Numbered from the stretch's first letter, positions 15,855 through 24,267 are shown. The stretch is DNA of 56,434 nucleotides from Mycobacteriales bacterium (GCA_040902655.1 JBBDWV010000051.1:18876-75309); one strand, 5' to 3'. Notes: generated by a model from the sequence alone, not told the origin. Numbers and translations: made by a program.

Positions 15855-17107
15855 GCGCTCTGGCCGCGACCCGGGTGCTGGCCGCGGTCGTCGCCCTGCA
15901 GCTGGTCGCCGAGACGGCACTGACGCCGTACTGGCCTCAGCTGCTCGAGGAGCTGTTCGGTACCGCGGAGCTCGGCGCGACCGGGGCCTATCTCACCGCC
16001 TGCCGCATCGCCGGTCTGGCCGCGCTGCCGCTGTGGGCGCTCGCCGCCCGCCGCTGGTCGCTGCCGCGGCTGCTGGTGGTCGCGCTGCTCGGGTCCGCGG
16101 TGCTCGACCTGACGGTCGCCCTCGCGCCGACGCTGCTGCTGTTCACGCTCGCCTCCGCCGGCTCGGTCGCGACGGGGAGCGCGCTGGTGCTGGCCTATCC
16201 GGCCCTGGTCGCCGTCACCGACCGCCCGGGGCGGGGCGACCGGCTCGGGGCGGTGCTCGTCGGGGTCGCCGTCTTCCACGGGGCGTCGCTGCTCGCGACC
16301 GTGCTCGGCGCCGGCGTGCTCGCCCTGCCGGCGCCCCGGCTCGGGTTGGCGACCTTCGCCGTGGCCGACCTGCTGCTCGCCGTCCTGGTGTGGCGCCGCG
16401 TGGCCGTACCCGCCACCGCACAGCCGGGCGGGGCAGCCGCGGTGCCCGCCGCACAGCCGGGCGGGGCGGTCGCCGTGCCGGCCGCCGCGCCGCAGCGCGG
16501 GTCGCTGCCCCCGCGGCAGGCAGCGCTCGCTCTGCCGGTCGTCGTCGTCCTGCTGCTGGCCGTCCTCAGCGACACCGGCACCGGGGTCCCGCGACCGTTC
16601 TTCACCGCGCTCGTGCTGGACGGCGGCGGCAGCCTGTCCCTGGCGGCCGTGCTTTTCCTGCTGCCGTCCGCCGGCGCACTGCTGGTGCTGCCGTACGCCC
16701 GCCGCCTGCAGGCGGGGCTCGGCGACCGGCTGCTGCCGTACGCCGCCGGCCTGGCGGCCGTGGCCCTGGCGCTGCAGGCGATGGCGCCTGCGGCCGTACC
16801 CGTCGTCGGCGCGAGCCGGCTGGCTCTGGGCGCCGGCTTCGGCCTGCTGGCGGTGGCGCTCGACCTGCGCGTCTTCGCCGCCGTCGGGACGGGCGGGCCC
16901 GGCTTCGCGCTGGTCGAGACAGCCCGCTCCGCCGCGCTGCTGGCCTCGCCCCTGATCGCCACCGCCACCGCCACGGTGGATCTCGCCCTGCCGCTGGCCG
17001 CCGGCGCCGCACTGCTCGCGGCGACCGCACTGGTCGCCGCCGTGGCTCCCCGCCCGTCCCCTGTCCAGGCCCCGGAGGTTGACCATGTCCCCGAACCCGC
17101 CCACTGA
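15851..17107 (+). CDS. MFS transporter, probable siderophore exporter
   Basis: A 418-residue, very hydrophobic protein with about twelve membrane helices in two halves, typical of the major facilitator superfamily. The central loop contains a duplicated AQPGGA segment; at DNA level a 17-bp sequence at 16418 recurs at 16451. Its place inside the biosynthetic operon suggests export of the finished siderophore. The GTG start overlaps the monooxygenase stop in GTGA and the 3' end overlaps the next gene by 23 nt. Confidence 0.85.
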   Translation: MSALAATRVLAAVVALQLVAETALTPYWPQLLEELFGTAELGATGAYLTACRIAGLAALPLWALAARRWSLPRLLVVALLGSAVLDLTVALAPTLLLFTLASAGSVATGSALVLAYPALVAVTDRPGRGDRLGAVLVGVAVFHGASLLATVLGAGVLALPAPRLGLATFAVADLLLAVLVWRRVAVPATAQPGGAAAVPAAQPGGAVAVPAAAPQRGSLPPRQAALALPVVVVLLLAVLSDTGTGVPRPFFTALVLDGGGSLSLAAVLFLLPSAGALLVLPYARRLQAGLGDRLLPYAAGLAAVALALQAMAPAAVPVVGASRLALGAGFGLLAVALDLRVFAAVGTGGPGFALVETARSAALLASPLIATATATVDLALPLAAGAALLAATALVAAVAPRPSPVQAPEVDHVPEPAH

Positions 17108-18836
17108 GTCCGCCGACTGGCGGGCCGCCGGCCGTGCGCTGGTCGCCAAAGCGCTCGGCGAGCTCGCCTATGAACAGCTGCTGGCGCCAGAGCACCGCGG
17201 TGCCGGCTGGGTGTTCACGCTCCCGGACGGCCCGACGTACGGCTTCACCGCCCGGCGCACCGGCTTCGGCGGCTGGCACGTAGACCCGGCGACGGTGACC
17301 CGGAACGGCGTTCCCGCCGACGACCCGGTACGCCTGGTGCTCGACGCCCGCGAGCTGCTCGGGCTCGACGGCGCCACCGCCGCCGAGGTCGTACGCGAGC
17401 TGATCGCCACCCACGCCGCCGACGCCCGCATCCGGGCCACCTCGAGGCCGGTCGCGGAGCTCGCCGAGCTGGGCTACGCCGAGCTCGAGCAGCACCTGAC
17501 CGGCCACCCGGTGCTCGTGCTCAACAAGGGCCGGCTCGGCTTCACCGCCGCCGACCTCGACCGCTACGCCCCGGAATCACGCGGGACGGTCCGCCTCCGG
17601 TGGTATGCCGCGCACCGCGACAGCGCCTCGTACGCCGTAGTTCCGGGGCTGGACCAGGGCCGGCTGCTCGCCGAGGAGCTGGCGCCGGAGGTCCTGGCCT
17701 TGCTGCAGGCCCGGCTGGCCGCGCGAGTGGACCGGCCGGCCGACTACGTCTGGCTACCGGTCCACCCCTACCAGGACGACGCCGTGGTGCGGACGCTGTT
17801 CGCCGCCCAGCTGGCCGACGGCCGGCTCGTGCCGCTGGGCGAGGCGCCGGCGGAGTACCGCCCGGTGCAGTCGGTGCGCACCCTGGTCGGGGACGGCCGG
17901 GACGTGAAGACACCGCTGCTGATGCGCAACACCCTCGTGTGGCGTGGCCTCGGCACGGCGGCCACGGCGGCTGCCCCGGACGTCAGCGCCTGGCTCACGC
18001 AGCTGCACGCCGGCGACGCGGAGCTGCGGGCCACCGGGCTCGGCTTCCTCACCGAGGTGGCGAGCGTGGTCGTGCGACACGAGGCGTACGACGCGCTGCC
18101 CGACGCCCCCTACCGCTACGGCGAGCTGCTCGGCGCGGTGTGGCGCACGCCGGTCGTCGCGCTGCTGCGCGACGGCGAGCGGGCGCGCTCGATGGCCGCG
18201 CTGCTGCACGTCGACCGGGACGGCCGGTCCCTGCTGGTCGAGCTCGTCGCGCGGTCCGGCCGGTCGCCGCAGGTCTGGCTGGAGCACCTCTACGAGGCGC
18301 TGCTGCCGGGGCTGCTGCACTGCCTGATCCGGCACGGCGTCGCCTTCTGCCCACATGGCGAGAACACCGTGCTCGTCTTCGTCGACGACACCCCCGTCAG
18401 GGCACTGGTCAAGGACTTCGCCGAGGACGTCACCCTGCTGCCAGGGCGCGACTACCCGGGCCTGTCGGCGCGCGCCGACGCGGTGCTGGTGCGCTGGCCG
18501 GCAGCGGAGATGGCGCACAGCATCACCTCGGCCGTGCTGGCCGGGCACGTCCGCTTCCTCGCCCCGCTGGTCGAGGAGCACCTCGGACTGCCCGAGGCAC
18601 AGGTCTGGGACATCGTGCGCGACGTCCTGCTCCGCTGGCGGGCGCTGCACCCCGAGCACGAGCAGGCCTTCGACGCGTTCGGCCTGCTCGCGCCCGAGGT
18701 GGAGCGGATCGCCCTGAACCGTGAGCACCTCACGGGAGGCGGCTTCCACGACCGCCCGGAGCGGGACGGGGCGCCCGACGTCGTCCATGGTCGGGTTCCC
18801 AACCCGGTCGCCGCGGCGCAGGTGCCCGCGTGCTGA
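17085..18836 (+). CDS. IucA/IucC-family siderophore synthetase (second copy)
   Basis: A 583-residue NIS synthetase. The family pattern is seen in GHPVLVLNKGRLGF, VHPYQDD, TPLLMRNTLVWRGL and HGVAFCPHGENTVLVF with KDFAEDV. The first HP motif lacks the second His-Pro of the other copy, so the two differ in subclass and probably in substrate. The ATG at 17085 follows a GGAGG site; it overlaps the MFS gene. It likely adds the second amine to the citrate (or other acid) half-product made by the first synthetase. Confidence 0.88.
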   Translation: MSPNPPTESADWRAAGRALVAKALGELAYEQLLAPEHRGAGWVFTLPDGPTYGFTARRTGFGGWHVDPATVTRNGVPADDPVRLVLDARELLGLDGATAAEVVRELIATHAADARIRATSRPVAELAELGYAELEQHLTGHPVLVLNKGRLGFTAADLDRYAPESRGTVRLRWYAAHRDSASYAVVPGLDQGRLLAEELAPEVLALLQARLAARVDRPADYVWLPVHPYQDDAVVRTLFAAQLADGRLVPLGEAPAEYRPVQSVRTLVGDGRDVKTPLLMRNTLVWRGLGTAATAAAPDVSAWLTQLHAGDAELRATGLGFLTEVASVVVRHEAYDALPDAPYRYGELLGAVWRTPVVALLRDGERARSMAALLHVDRDGRSLLVELVARSGRSPQVWLEHLYEALLPGLLHCLIRHGVAFCPHGENTVLVFVDDTPVRALVKDFAEDVTLLPGRDYPGLSARADAVLVRWPAAEMAHSITSAVLAGHVRFLAPLVEEHLGLPEAQVWDIVRDVLLRWRALHPEHEQAFDAFGLLAPEVERIALNREHLTGGGFHDRPERDGAPDVVHGRVPNPVAAAQVPAC

Positions 18837-20176
18837 CGCTCGAGGCGCTGCGCGAGCAGGTCGACCGCGGCGACGTCGACGAGGTGGTGCTCGCGCTGCC
18901 CGACCTGACCGGCCGGCTGCAGGGCACCCGGCTGGGCGCGCGGTTCTTCCTCGACACGGTGGCCACGTCCGGCTTCGGCGCCTGCACCTATCTGCTCACC
19001 ACCGACGTCGACATGGTCGTCGTCGCACCGTCGTCCGCGCTCGACCCGGAGGGAACCGGGTACGGCGACCTGCGCCTGGTTCCCGACCTCGCCACACTGC
19101 GGCCACTGCCGTGGGACCCCGGCACCGTGCTGGTCATCGCCGACGCCGAGCTGCCGGACGGCGCACCGGTGCCGGTGGCGCCGCGCTCGGCCCTGCGTGC
19201 GCAGGTCGAGGCGCTCGCCGCGCACGGCCTGGTGCCGTACGCCGGCGCGGAGCTGGAGTTCCGGGTCTTCACCACGAGTTACGCCGAGGCTGCGGCCGCC
19301 GGCTGGCGGGACCTGCCGGCCGCCACCCGTGGCAACGTCGACTACGCGCTGGTCGGCATGCAGGCCATGGACCGGCTGACCCGGCGGCTGCGCCGGGAGA
19401 TGTCGGCGGCGGGACTGGTCCTCGAGTCAGCCCGCGGGGAGTGCGCTCCGGGACAGTACGAGATCGTCTTCGGCTACGACGAGGCGCTGCGGACCGCCGA
19501 CGCGGCGGCGTTCTACAAGACCGGCGCGCGGCAGGTGGCCGCCCAGGAGGGTCAGGCGCTCACCTTTCTGCCGAAGTACGACCAGGCCGAGGGCAGCTCC
19601 TGCCACCTGCACGTGAGCCTGCGCGGCACCGACGGCGGGCCGGTGCTCGCGGGCGACGGCCGCTACGGCGATTCGGCCCTGCTGCGCCGGGTACTGGCCG
19701 GGCAGCTGGCCTGCCTGCGCGAGTTCACCCTGCTGTTCGCGCCGACCGTGAACGCCTTCAAGCGGCTGCGGCCGGGCGCCTTTGCCCCCACCGCCGTCGC
19801 CTGGGGACGCGACAACCGGCTCGCGGCCCTGCGGCTGGTCGGTTCCGGCGCCTCGCTGCGGGTCGAGAACCGGGTACCGGGCGCGGATGCCGATCCCTAC
19901 CTCGCGCTGGCCGGCGTGCTGCTCGCCTCGCGGCACGGCATCGAGAACGACCTGCCGCTGCCCGACCCGGTCCGCGGTGCACCGCCCCGCGGAACGGAGG
20001 GGCTGCCGTCGTCGCTCGGCGAGGCTGCCGATTTGCTCGACCGCAGCGAGGTGGCCCGCAAGGGGCTGGGCGACGCGCTCGTCGACGCGTTGGTGGCGAC
20101 CGCACGCGCCGAGGCCGCCGGCTACGCAGCGCAGGTCAGCGAGTGGGAACGGGCACGGGGCTTCGAGCGACGCTGA
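18830..20176 (+). CDS. Glutamine-synthetase-family ligase, GlnA3/GlnA4/PuuA-like
   Basis: A 448-residue type I GS-fold enzyme. Conserved pieces include the ATP/metal segment GAELEFRVF, CHLHVSL, FAPTAVAWGRDNR and the terminal RVENRVPGADADPYLALA. Relatives that are not true glutamine synthetases gamma-glutamylate polyamines or other amines. Its GTG start overlaps the synthetase gene by 7 nt, so it is part of the siderophore operon. It could attach glutamate to 1,3-diaminopropane or to the siderophore, or detoxify surplus diamine. GS membership is firm; substrate is inference. Confidence 0.85.
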   Translation: MLTLEALREQVDRGDVDEVVLALPDLTGRLQGTRLGARFFLDTVATSGFGACTYLLTTDVDMVVVAPSSALDPEGTGYGDLRLVPDLATLRPLPWDPGTVLVIADAELPDGAPVPVAPRSALRAQVEALAAHGLVPYAGAELEFRVFTTSYAEAAAAGWRDLPAATRGNVDYALVGMQAMDRLTRRLRREMSAAGLVLESARGECAPGQYEIVFGYDEALRTADAAAFYKTGARQVAAQEGQALTFLPKYDQAEGSSCHLHVSLRGTDGGPVLAGDGRYGDSALLRRVLAGQLACLREFTLLFAPTVNAFKRLRPGAFAPTAVAWGRDNRLAALRLVGSGASLRVENRVPGADADPYLALAGVLLASRHGIENDLPLPDPVRGAPPRGTEGLPSSLGEAADLLDRSEVARKGLGDALVDALVATARAEAAGYAAQVSEWERARGFERR

Positions 20177-21056
20177 AGCGCCCGTGCGGCGCCGCCAGCA
20201 GGTGCTCCACGAACAGCTGCGCGGTCGCCGTGGGCACGTCGCGGGTCACGAGGTGCCACGGACGTACGAGGGGCAGGTCGGGCAGCTCGACGACGCGCAG
20301 CGCACCGTCGGCCAGCAGGGAACGCACCGCGTCCTCGGACACCAGGGCGAGGCCGAGCCCGGCCACCGCGCCGGCCGTGACGGCACCGCTGCTGCCCATG
20401 TACAGCAACGGAGGGTCCAGCTCCTGCGCGGCCAGCAGCACCTCCAGCGCGACCCGGATGCCGGACCCCGGCTCACGCATCAGCCACGCGGTGCGGGAGG
20501 CATCGACCCGCACGGCCGGGGCGGCCACCGCGATCAGCCTGTTCGCGCGGGTCGCCCTCGTGGCCGCCCCGTCGACCGATGCGGGCGGCCGGCCGGCCAG
20601 CACGACGTCCGCCTCGTACGCGCCGAAGGCCGCCCACAGCGTGCGGTTGTCCGAGACCTGCAGGCGCAGCGTCACGCCGGGGTGGTCGGCACGGAAGCCC
20701 GCGAGCAGGGTCGGCAGCACCTGCTCGGCGGCGGTCGTGACCGCCGCGATCCGCACGGTGCCGACCTCGGGGTCGGCGCCCCCGGTGGCGGCAACGCGTC
20801 CCTCCTCCAGCAGGCCGAGCACCCGCCGGGCGTACGGCGCGAAGGCCAGACCGGCCGCAGAGCAGCGAACTCCCCGCCCGTGCCGCTCCAGGAGGGCGAT
20901 GCCGACCTGCCGGTTGAGCGCGCCGACCGCGGAGGAGACCGCCGACTCGGTGACCACGAGCTGCCGGGCAGCCTCGCGCACCGACCCCCCAACCGCCACG
21001 GCAAGGAAGGCCCGCAGCTGCGCCACGGTGACAGCTGGAGCCGAGACTGAAGACAT
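20136..21056 (-). CDS. LysR-family regulator, CbbR-like paralogue
   Basis: A 306-residue LysR regulator with an N-terminal winged HTH (VREAARQLVVTESAVSSAVGALN) and a periplasmic-binding-fold effector domain (AAVTTAAEQVLPTLL..., TAWLMREPGSG). It is recognisably paralogous to the CbbR at 35095 along its whole length, sharing TESAVS, GAVTTA-type and REPGSG segments. Its 3' end overlaps the GS-like gene by 41 nt in convergent orientation. It is divergent from the FHA gene. The effector and targets are unknown; by family custom it should control the divergent neighbour. Confidence 0.9.
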   Translation of the reverse strand: MSSVSAPAVTVAQLRAFLAVAVGGSVREAARQLVVTESAVSSAVGALNRQVGIALLERHGRGVRCSAAGLAFAPYARRVLGLLEEGRVAATGGADPEVGTVRIAAVTTAAEQVLPTLLAGFRADHPGVTLRLQVSDNRTLWAAFGAYEADVVLAGRPPASVDGAATRATRANRLIAVAAPAVRVDASRTAWLMREPGSGIRVALEVLLAAQELDPPLLYMGSSGAVTAGAVAGLGLALVSEDAVRSLLADGALRVVELPDLPLVRPWHLVTRDVPTATAQLFVEHLLAAPHGRFSVARSPVPVPTR

Positions 21057-21061
21057 CGCTT

Positions 21062-21093
21062 GATGGTGTCACGGCAATTGTTGATTGACCATC
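21062..21093. promoter_or_regulatory. Inverted repeat upstream of the LysR gene
   Basis: GATGGT (21062-21067) and ACCATC (21088-21093) form an inverted repeat separated by 20 bp, directly upstream of the LysR start and in the gap shared with the FHA gene. The surrounding stretch is AT-richer than average. It could be the LysR autoregulatory site. Confidence 0.35.
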
Positions 21094-21251
21094 GGGTGCA
21101 GGGCGGCGCACGGTCGGCAGCGGAGAAGCCCGGCACAGCCCGAGAGCGGGCGTGGCCCGCACGTACCGTCCGCGGGCCCCGGCAGAGCCGGTCTCCGTCG
21201 CAGCAGATCCAGGCGCGTTCGCGCGTGGAGGTTCCAGGAGGAGTGAAGCCG

Positions 21252-21680
21252 ATGAAATACGCCAGCACCCACGACCCTGCAGGCGGCGGCGACCCACACC
21301 TGACCTTCGCGTCCGGCGGGCAGATGACGTACGACCTGTGCTGCGACCCGGCCGGACAGCGCATCTTCCACCTCCCTCCGGGGGTGAGCACCATCGGCAG
21401 CGACGAGAGCTGTGACCTGTGCCTGGAAGGCCTGCGCCCCCAGCACGCGCAGATCTACCGCAACGACGCGGACGACTACGTCATCGTCAACATCTCCCGC
21501 TGCCCGGACCTGCGGGTGCACGGCCGGACAGTTCCCGAGGCCGAGCTGCACACGGGGACGCGCATCGAGCTGGGCCCGTGGGTGCTGTGCTACAACCGGG
21601 CGGAGTTCGCCGATCACGGGCGACCCAATGGCGGTCGGCAGGGCGGCGAACTCTCGGCCGGAGACCGCTGCCGGGCCTGA
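21252..21680 (+). CDS. FHA-domain protein
   Basis: A 142-residue cytosolic protein with one forkhead-associated domain (roughly residues 38-112): VSTIGSDESCDLCLEGLRP, HAQIYR and an SRCPDLRVHG loop. FHA domains bind phosphothreonine, so this is probably an adaptor for a Ser/Thr kinase; a kinase is encoded at 39607 but linkage is not shown. The ATG at 21252 follows AGGAGG. The usual SxxH of the domain reads PQH here. It is divergent from the CbbR-like regulator and upstream of the membrane-protein island. Confidence 0.8.
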   Translation: MKYASTHDPAGGGDPHLTFASGGQMTYDLCCDPAGQRIFHLPPGVSTIGSDESCDLCLEGLRPQHAQIYRNDADDYVIVNISRCPDLRVHGRTVPEAELHTGTRIELGPWVLCYNRAEFADHGRPNGGRQGGELSAGDRCRA

Positions 21681-21698
21681 CCGCACCGCCAGAGCAGG

Positions 21699-21726
21699 CT
21701 GACGGCTGACGGCTGACGGCTGACGG
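21699..21726. repeat. Four tandem copies of CTGACGG
   Basis: Four perfect 7-bp units, just after the FHA gene. Intergenic simple repeat. Confidence 0.9.
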
Positions 21727-21816
21727 CGTACGCCACCGTGCCGCCCACGTCGGGTCGGCCACGCCGCTGCGGCCGCAAGCCGTGCAGGCGCGGGGGCCAG
21801 CCCGTGCGGGCGGGTG

Positions 21817-21930
21817 TGACCCGGCTCGATCGCCCTGGGGCCGGTCTGACCCGGCTCGATCGCCCTGGGGCCGGTCCGACCCGCCTCGATCGCCCTGGGG
21901 CCGGTCTGACCCGCTTCGATCACCCTCGGC
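21817..21930. repeat. 30-bp minisatellite, about 3.8 copies
   Basis: Units start at 21817, 21847, 21877 and 21907 with one or two substitutions each; the last is diverged. The core is TCGATCGCCCTGGGGCCGG. There are no spacers, so it is a tandem repeat rather than a CRISPR array. Confidence 0.9.
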
Positions 21931-22304
21931 GGGTCGGCGCCGCACGGCCCGCGCCGGACGCGGGTCTTCCCGAACCGGCCGCCTCCGGCGCGCGCCGTCG
22001 GTCATCGGTCCTGCGGCGTGTGGCCTGCGCGCCCTCACGCTTCCCCGGCGAAGCGTGGAGCCGAGCAGGAGTCCCCGTCCGCGACAGGCAACGTGCGCGT
22101 CCGGCACACCGCTGGAACCGCCTGCTACCACCGGCGTGTCGCGCGACCTCACCCGTCCCCGGCGCCCGGGGGCAGGACGCGCGACACGCGGTTCACCCCC
22201 AAACCAACCCCCATTTCCTTTTCGCGCGAAACGTGCCACTGTCTGCGCGGAACAGTTACCGCCTTGTACTCGCGGTGCTACATGGACTAGCAACGGGAGT
22301 GTTC

Positions 22305-22937
22305 ATGCGACGGCATCCTCAGATGAGCGGTGACTCCGGCGCGGCGATCCTCGGCCTGGCTGTGACGATCGTGGTGGTGCTGGTGGCGGCCGGCCTGCTG
22401 CACCGGACAGCGTCGTTGGCCGGCGAGATCAACGACAAGGCCAAGACGATTGCCCTCACCGGTCGCGGCATCAACGAGTCGACCGACAGCATCATCCAGC
22501 TGGAGCGGACCAATGAGCTCGCCACGTCCATCCTGAACTCCGCGAAGCCGCTGGAGGGCAAGCTCGGGCAGATCGTGTCGCTGGCCGGCAACGTGAACGG
22601 TCTGGCCGGCTCGATCAACAACTCGGCGGGGAGCATCAACGGCTCGGCCGTCAGCATCAACGGGACGGCAGGAGGCATCAACTCCAACGCCACCAGCATC
22701 AACAAGACGGCCGACGGCATCAACGGCGAGGCCTCACGCATCCTCGCCGTCGCCCAGTCCATCAACCGGGGCGTCGCGCAGATCAACACCAACCTGGACG
22801 CCACGATCGCGATCGCCACTCAGATCCGCGGTGACACGAGCAACATCGTCACTCAGGCCAGGCGCGCGCACATCAAGGCAACCTGCATTGACCGTGGCGT
22901 CGCTGGCGCCAAGGGCAACGACGGCCACTGCAAGTAG
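22305..22937 (+). CDS. Membrane-anchored heptad-repeat protein, island gene 1
   Basis: An unrecognised 210-residue protein. One N-terminal transmembrane helix (about 13-32) is followed by an extended region with consecutive heptads of the form xAxSINx (about 93-147: AGSINNS, AGSINGS, AVSINGT and so on). The C-terminal part has the motif DTSNI (177-181) and ends with Cys194 and Cys209. The pattern suggests a long polar coiled coil outside the membrane with a disulphide-closed tip. A GGGAG site precedes the ATG. It is the first of three tandem relatives. Confidence 0.8.
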   Translation: MRRHPQMSGDSGAAILGLAVTIVVVLVAAGLLHRTASLAGEINDKAKTIALTGRGINESTDSIIQLERTNELATSILNSAKPLEGKLGQIVSLAGNVNGLAGSINNSAGSINGSAVSINGTAGGINSNATSINKTADGINGEASRILAVAQSINRGVAQINTNLDATIAIATQIRGDTSNIVTQARRAHIKATCIDRGVAGAKGNDGHCK

Positions 22938-22948
22938 AGGAGACTGAG

Positions 22949-23644
22949 ATGCCAAGCACAATCGCCCCTGGCGGCAAATCGACCGGCGTTGCCCGGTCGT
23001 CGGATCCCGGCAAGCAGACCTTCTTCGACCGCTGGCTCAAGACGTGGGCCATCCTGCTCGGCCTGGTGGTCCTGGTCGTCGTCGCCTACCTCATCGCGAT
23101 CACGAGTTCCCTGTCGTCGATCAACAAGAACCTCGGCGTCGCCAGCGACTCGGTCACCGGAGCCGGCGGCAACGTCCTGACGCTGCCGGACCAGATCCAG
23201 CGAGCGAACGAGAACCTCACCGGCATCGACACGGCCCTCAAGCCGATCGACGCCGAGACGGATCGGATCATCTCCGCGCTGACCTCGATCCGCGGCGGAC
23301 TCACCTCCATCGACGGGTCGCTGAAGAACACCAACGGGTCGCTCGTGGACACCGACAGCTCGCTGAAGAACACCAACGGGTCCCTCACCGACACCGACAA
23401 CGTGCTCGGCTCGGTCCTGGGCCTGGCCGGCAAGATCCGCACCACCCTCGTGGACGCGGATGACCCGCCGGACAAGCTGGGCGTCCAGAACATCCACCGC
23501 CGCGTCGACACGGCGAACAAGATCCTGACCTCCGCCCGGGCGGACACCAAGAACATCCTGACGTCGCTGGTGCAGGTCAACGTCCACCTGGAGAGCATCT
23601 GCAACTCTCCGGCGGTGCGCGGCGGGCCTTCATGCAACGCCTGA
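22949..23644 (+). CDS. Membrane-anchored heptad-repeat protein, island gene 2
   Basis: A 231-residue relative of the preceding protein. A 30-residue cytosolic N-terminus leads to a transmembrane helix (about 33-51). Heptads such as GLTSIDG, SLKNTNG and SLVDTDS repeat around 110-155, including one exact duplication of SLKNTNG. The C-terminus repeats the shared module: DTKNI (199-203), then Cys218 and Cys229. AGGAGA lies upstream of the ATG, 11 nt after the previous stop. No known family is recognised; function is unknown. Confidence 0.8.
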   Translation: MPSTIAPGGKSTGVARSSDPGKQTFFDRWLKTWAILLGLVVLVVVAYLIAITSSLSSINKNLGVASDSVTGAGGNVLTLPDQIQRANENLTGIDTALKPIDAETDRIISALTSIRGGLTSIDGSLKNTNGSLVDTDSSLKNTNGSLTDTDNVLGSVLGLAGKIRTTLVDADDPPDKLGVQNIHRRVDTANKILTSARADTKNILTSLVQVNVHLESICNSPAVRGGPSCNA

Positions 23645-24267
23645 GGCCGCACCGGAACGCCGGTGACCACGGCATCATCGCGACGCACATGGCGATCACC
23701 GTCGCCTTCGCGTTGTTCGCGGTCGTGCAGCTGACCCGCACCACGCTCTCCGCACAGCAGATCGACACGCGGGTGAGTGACATCGTCAACTCCGTGGACA
23801 CCATCGACACCGCCACCATTCCGGTGGCGCTGCTGGACGAGACCGGTGACACCACCGACGAGATCCTGGCTGCGGCGAAGAACCTGAACGGGCAGGCCCA
23901 GGAGGTCACCAAGCACGCAACCACCATCGACGGGCATGTGAAGGACATCCTGAGCAGCGCGAACACGATCAACAGCAGTGTCGTGGACATCAACAGCAAC
24001 GTCCGTGAGATCAACACGACCGCGCGGGCGATCAACAAGAACGCCTCCGAGATCCTCGGCTCGTTCCAGCGGCTGTCACCCGTCGTCGTCTCCATCCACG
24101 ACGGTGTGGCCGCCATCAACGGCCAGGCCGACAGGATCATCGCGTTGTCGCAGGGCATCAAGAGCGACACCGGCAACATTCTCGCCGCAGCCCGCGACGT
24201 GAATGCGCACGCCAAGTCGATCGACTGCAGCTCGCTGATCCGTGGGTCTGCCTGCAACCAGCCCTAG
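23632..24267 (+). CDS. Membrane-anchored heptad-repeat protein, island gene 3
   Basis: A 211-residue third relative. A hydrophobic helix lies at about 19-36. Heptads ending in IN/ID run from about 93 to 140 (TINSSVV, DINSNVR, EINTTAR, AINKNAS). DTGNI (179-183) precedes Cys199 and Cys208 at the very C-terminus. Its start overlaps the second gene by 13 nt, so the three are translationally linked. It faces the minus-strand arm of the island across a long hairpin. Confidence 0.8.
   Translation: MQRLRPHRNAGDHGIIATHMAITVAFALFAVVQLTRTTLSAQQIDTRVSDIVNSVDTIDTATIPVALLDETGDTTDEILAAAKNLNGQAQEVTKHATTIDGHVKDILSSANTINSSVVDINSNVREINTTARAINKNASEILGSFQRLSPVVVSIHDGVAAINGQADRIIALSQGIKSDTGNILAAARDVNAHAKSIDCSSLIRGSACNQP

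Larger units (their letters stand above)
21681..22304. other. 624-bp region without a convincing gene
   Basis: Contains a 7-bp tandem repeat (CTGACGG x4, 21699-21726), a 30-bp minisatellite (21817-21930) and a 12-bp palindrome TTTCGCGCGAAA (22220-22231) in a locally AT-richer stretch ahead of the heptad-repeat operon. Long open frames cross it on both strands, but they consist of the repeat translated in register and have no domain likeness. The last 100 bp probably hold the operon promoter, which I cannot place precisely. Confidence 0.6.

Noticed and set aside
21817-21930. Possible CRISPR array
   Set aside because: Repeats are directly adjacent with no unique spacers and no cas genes are present.
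21738-22304. N-terminal extension of the first heptad-repeat protein
   Set aside because: The extension translates the 30-bp minisatellite and lacks a ribosome site; the start at 22305 has GGGAG and leads directly into the membrane helix.
22305-24267. Heptad-repeat proteins as chemoreceptors or phage tail fibres
   Set aside because: No HAMP or MCP signalling hairpin motif and no phage genes nearby; a single N-terminal helix with a Cys-pair tip does not fit either.
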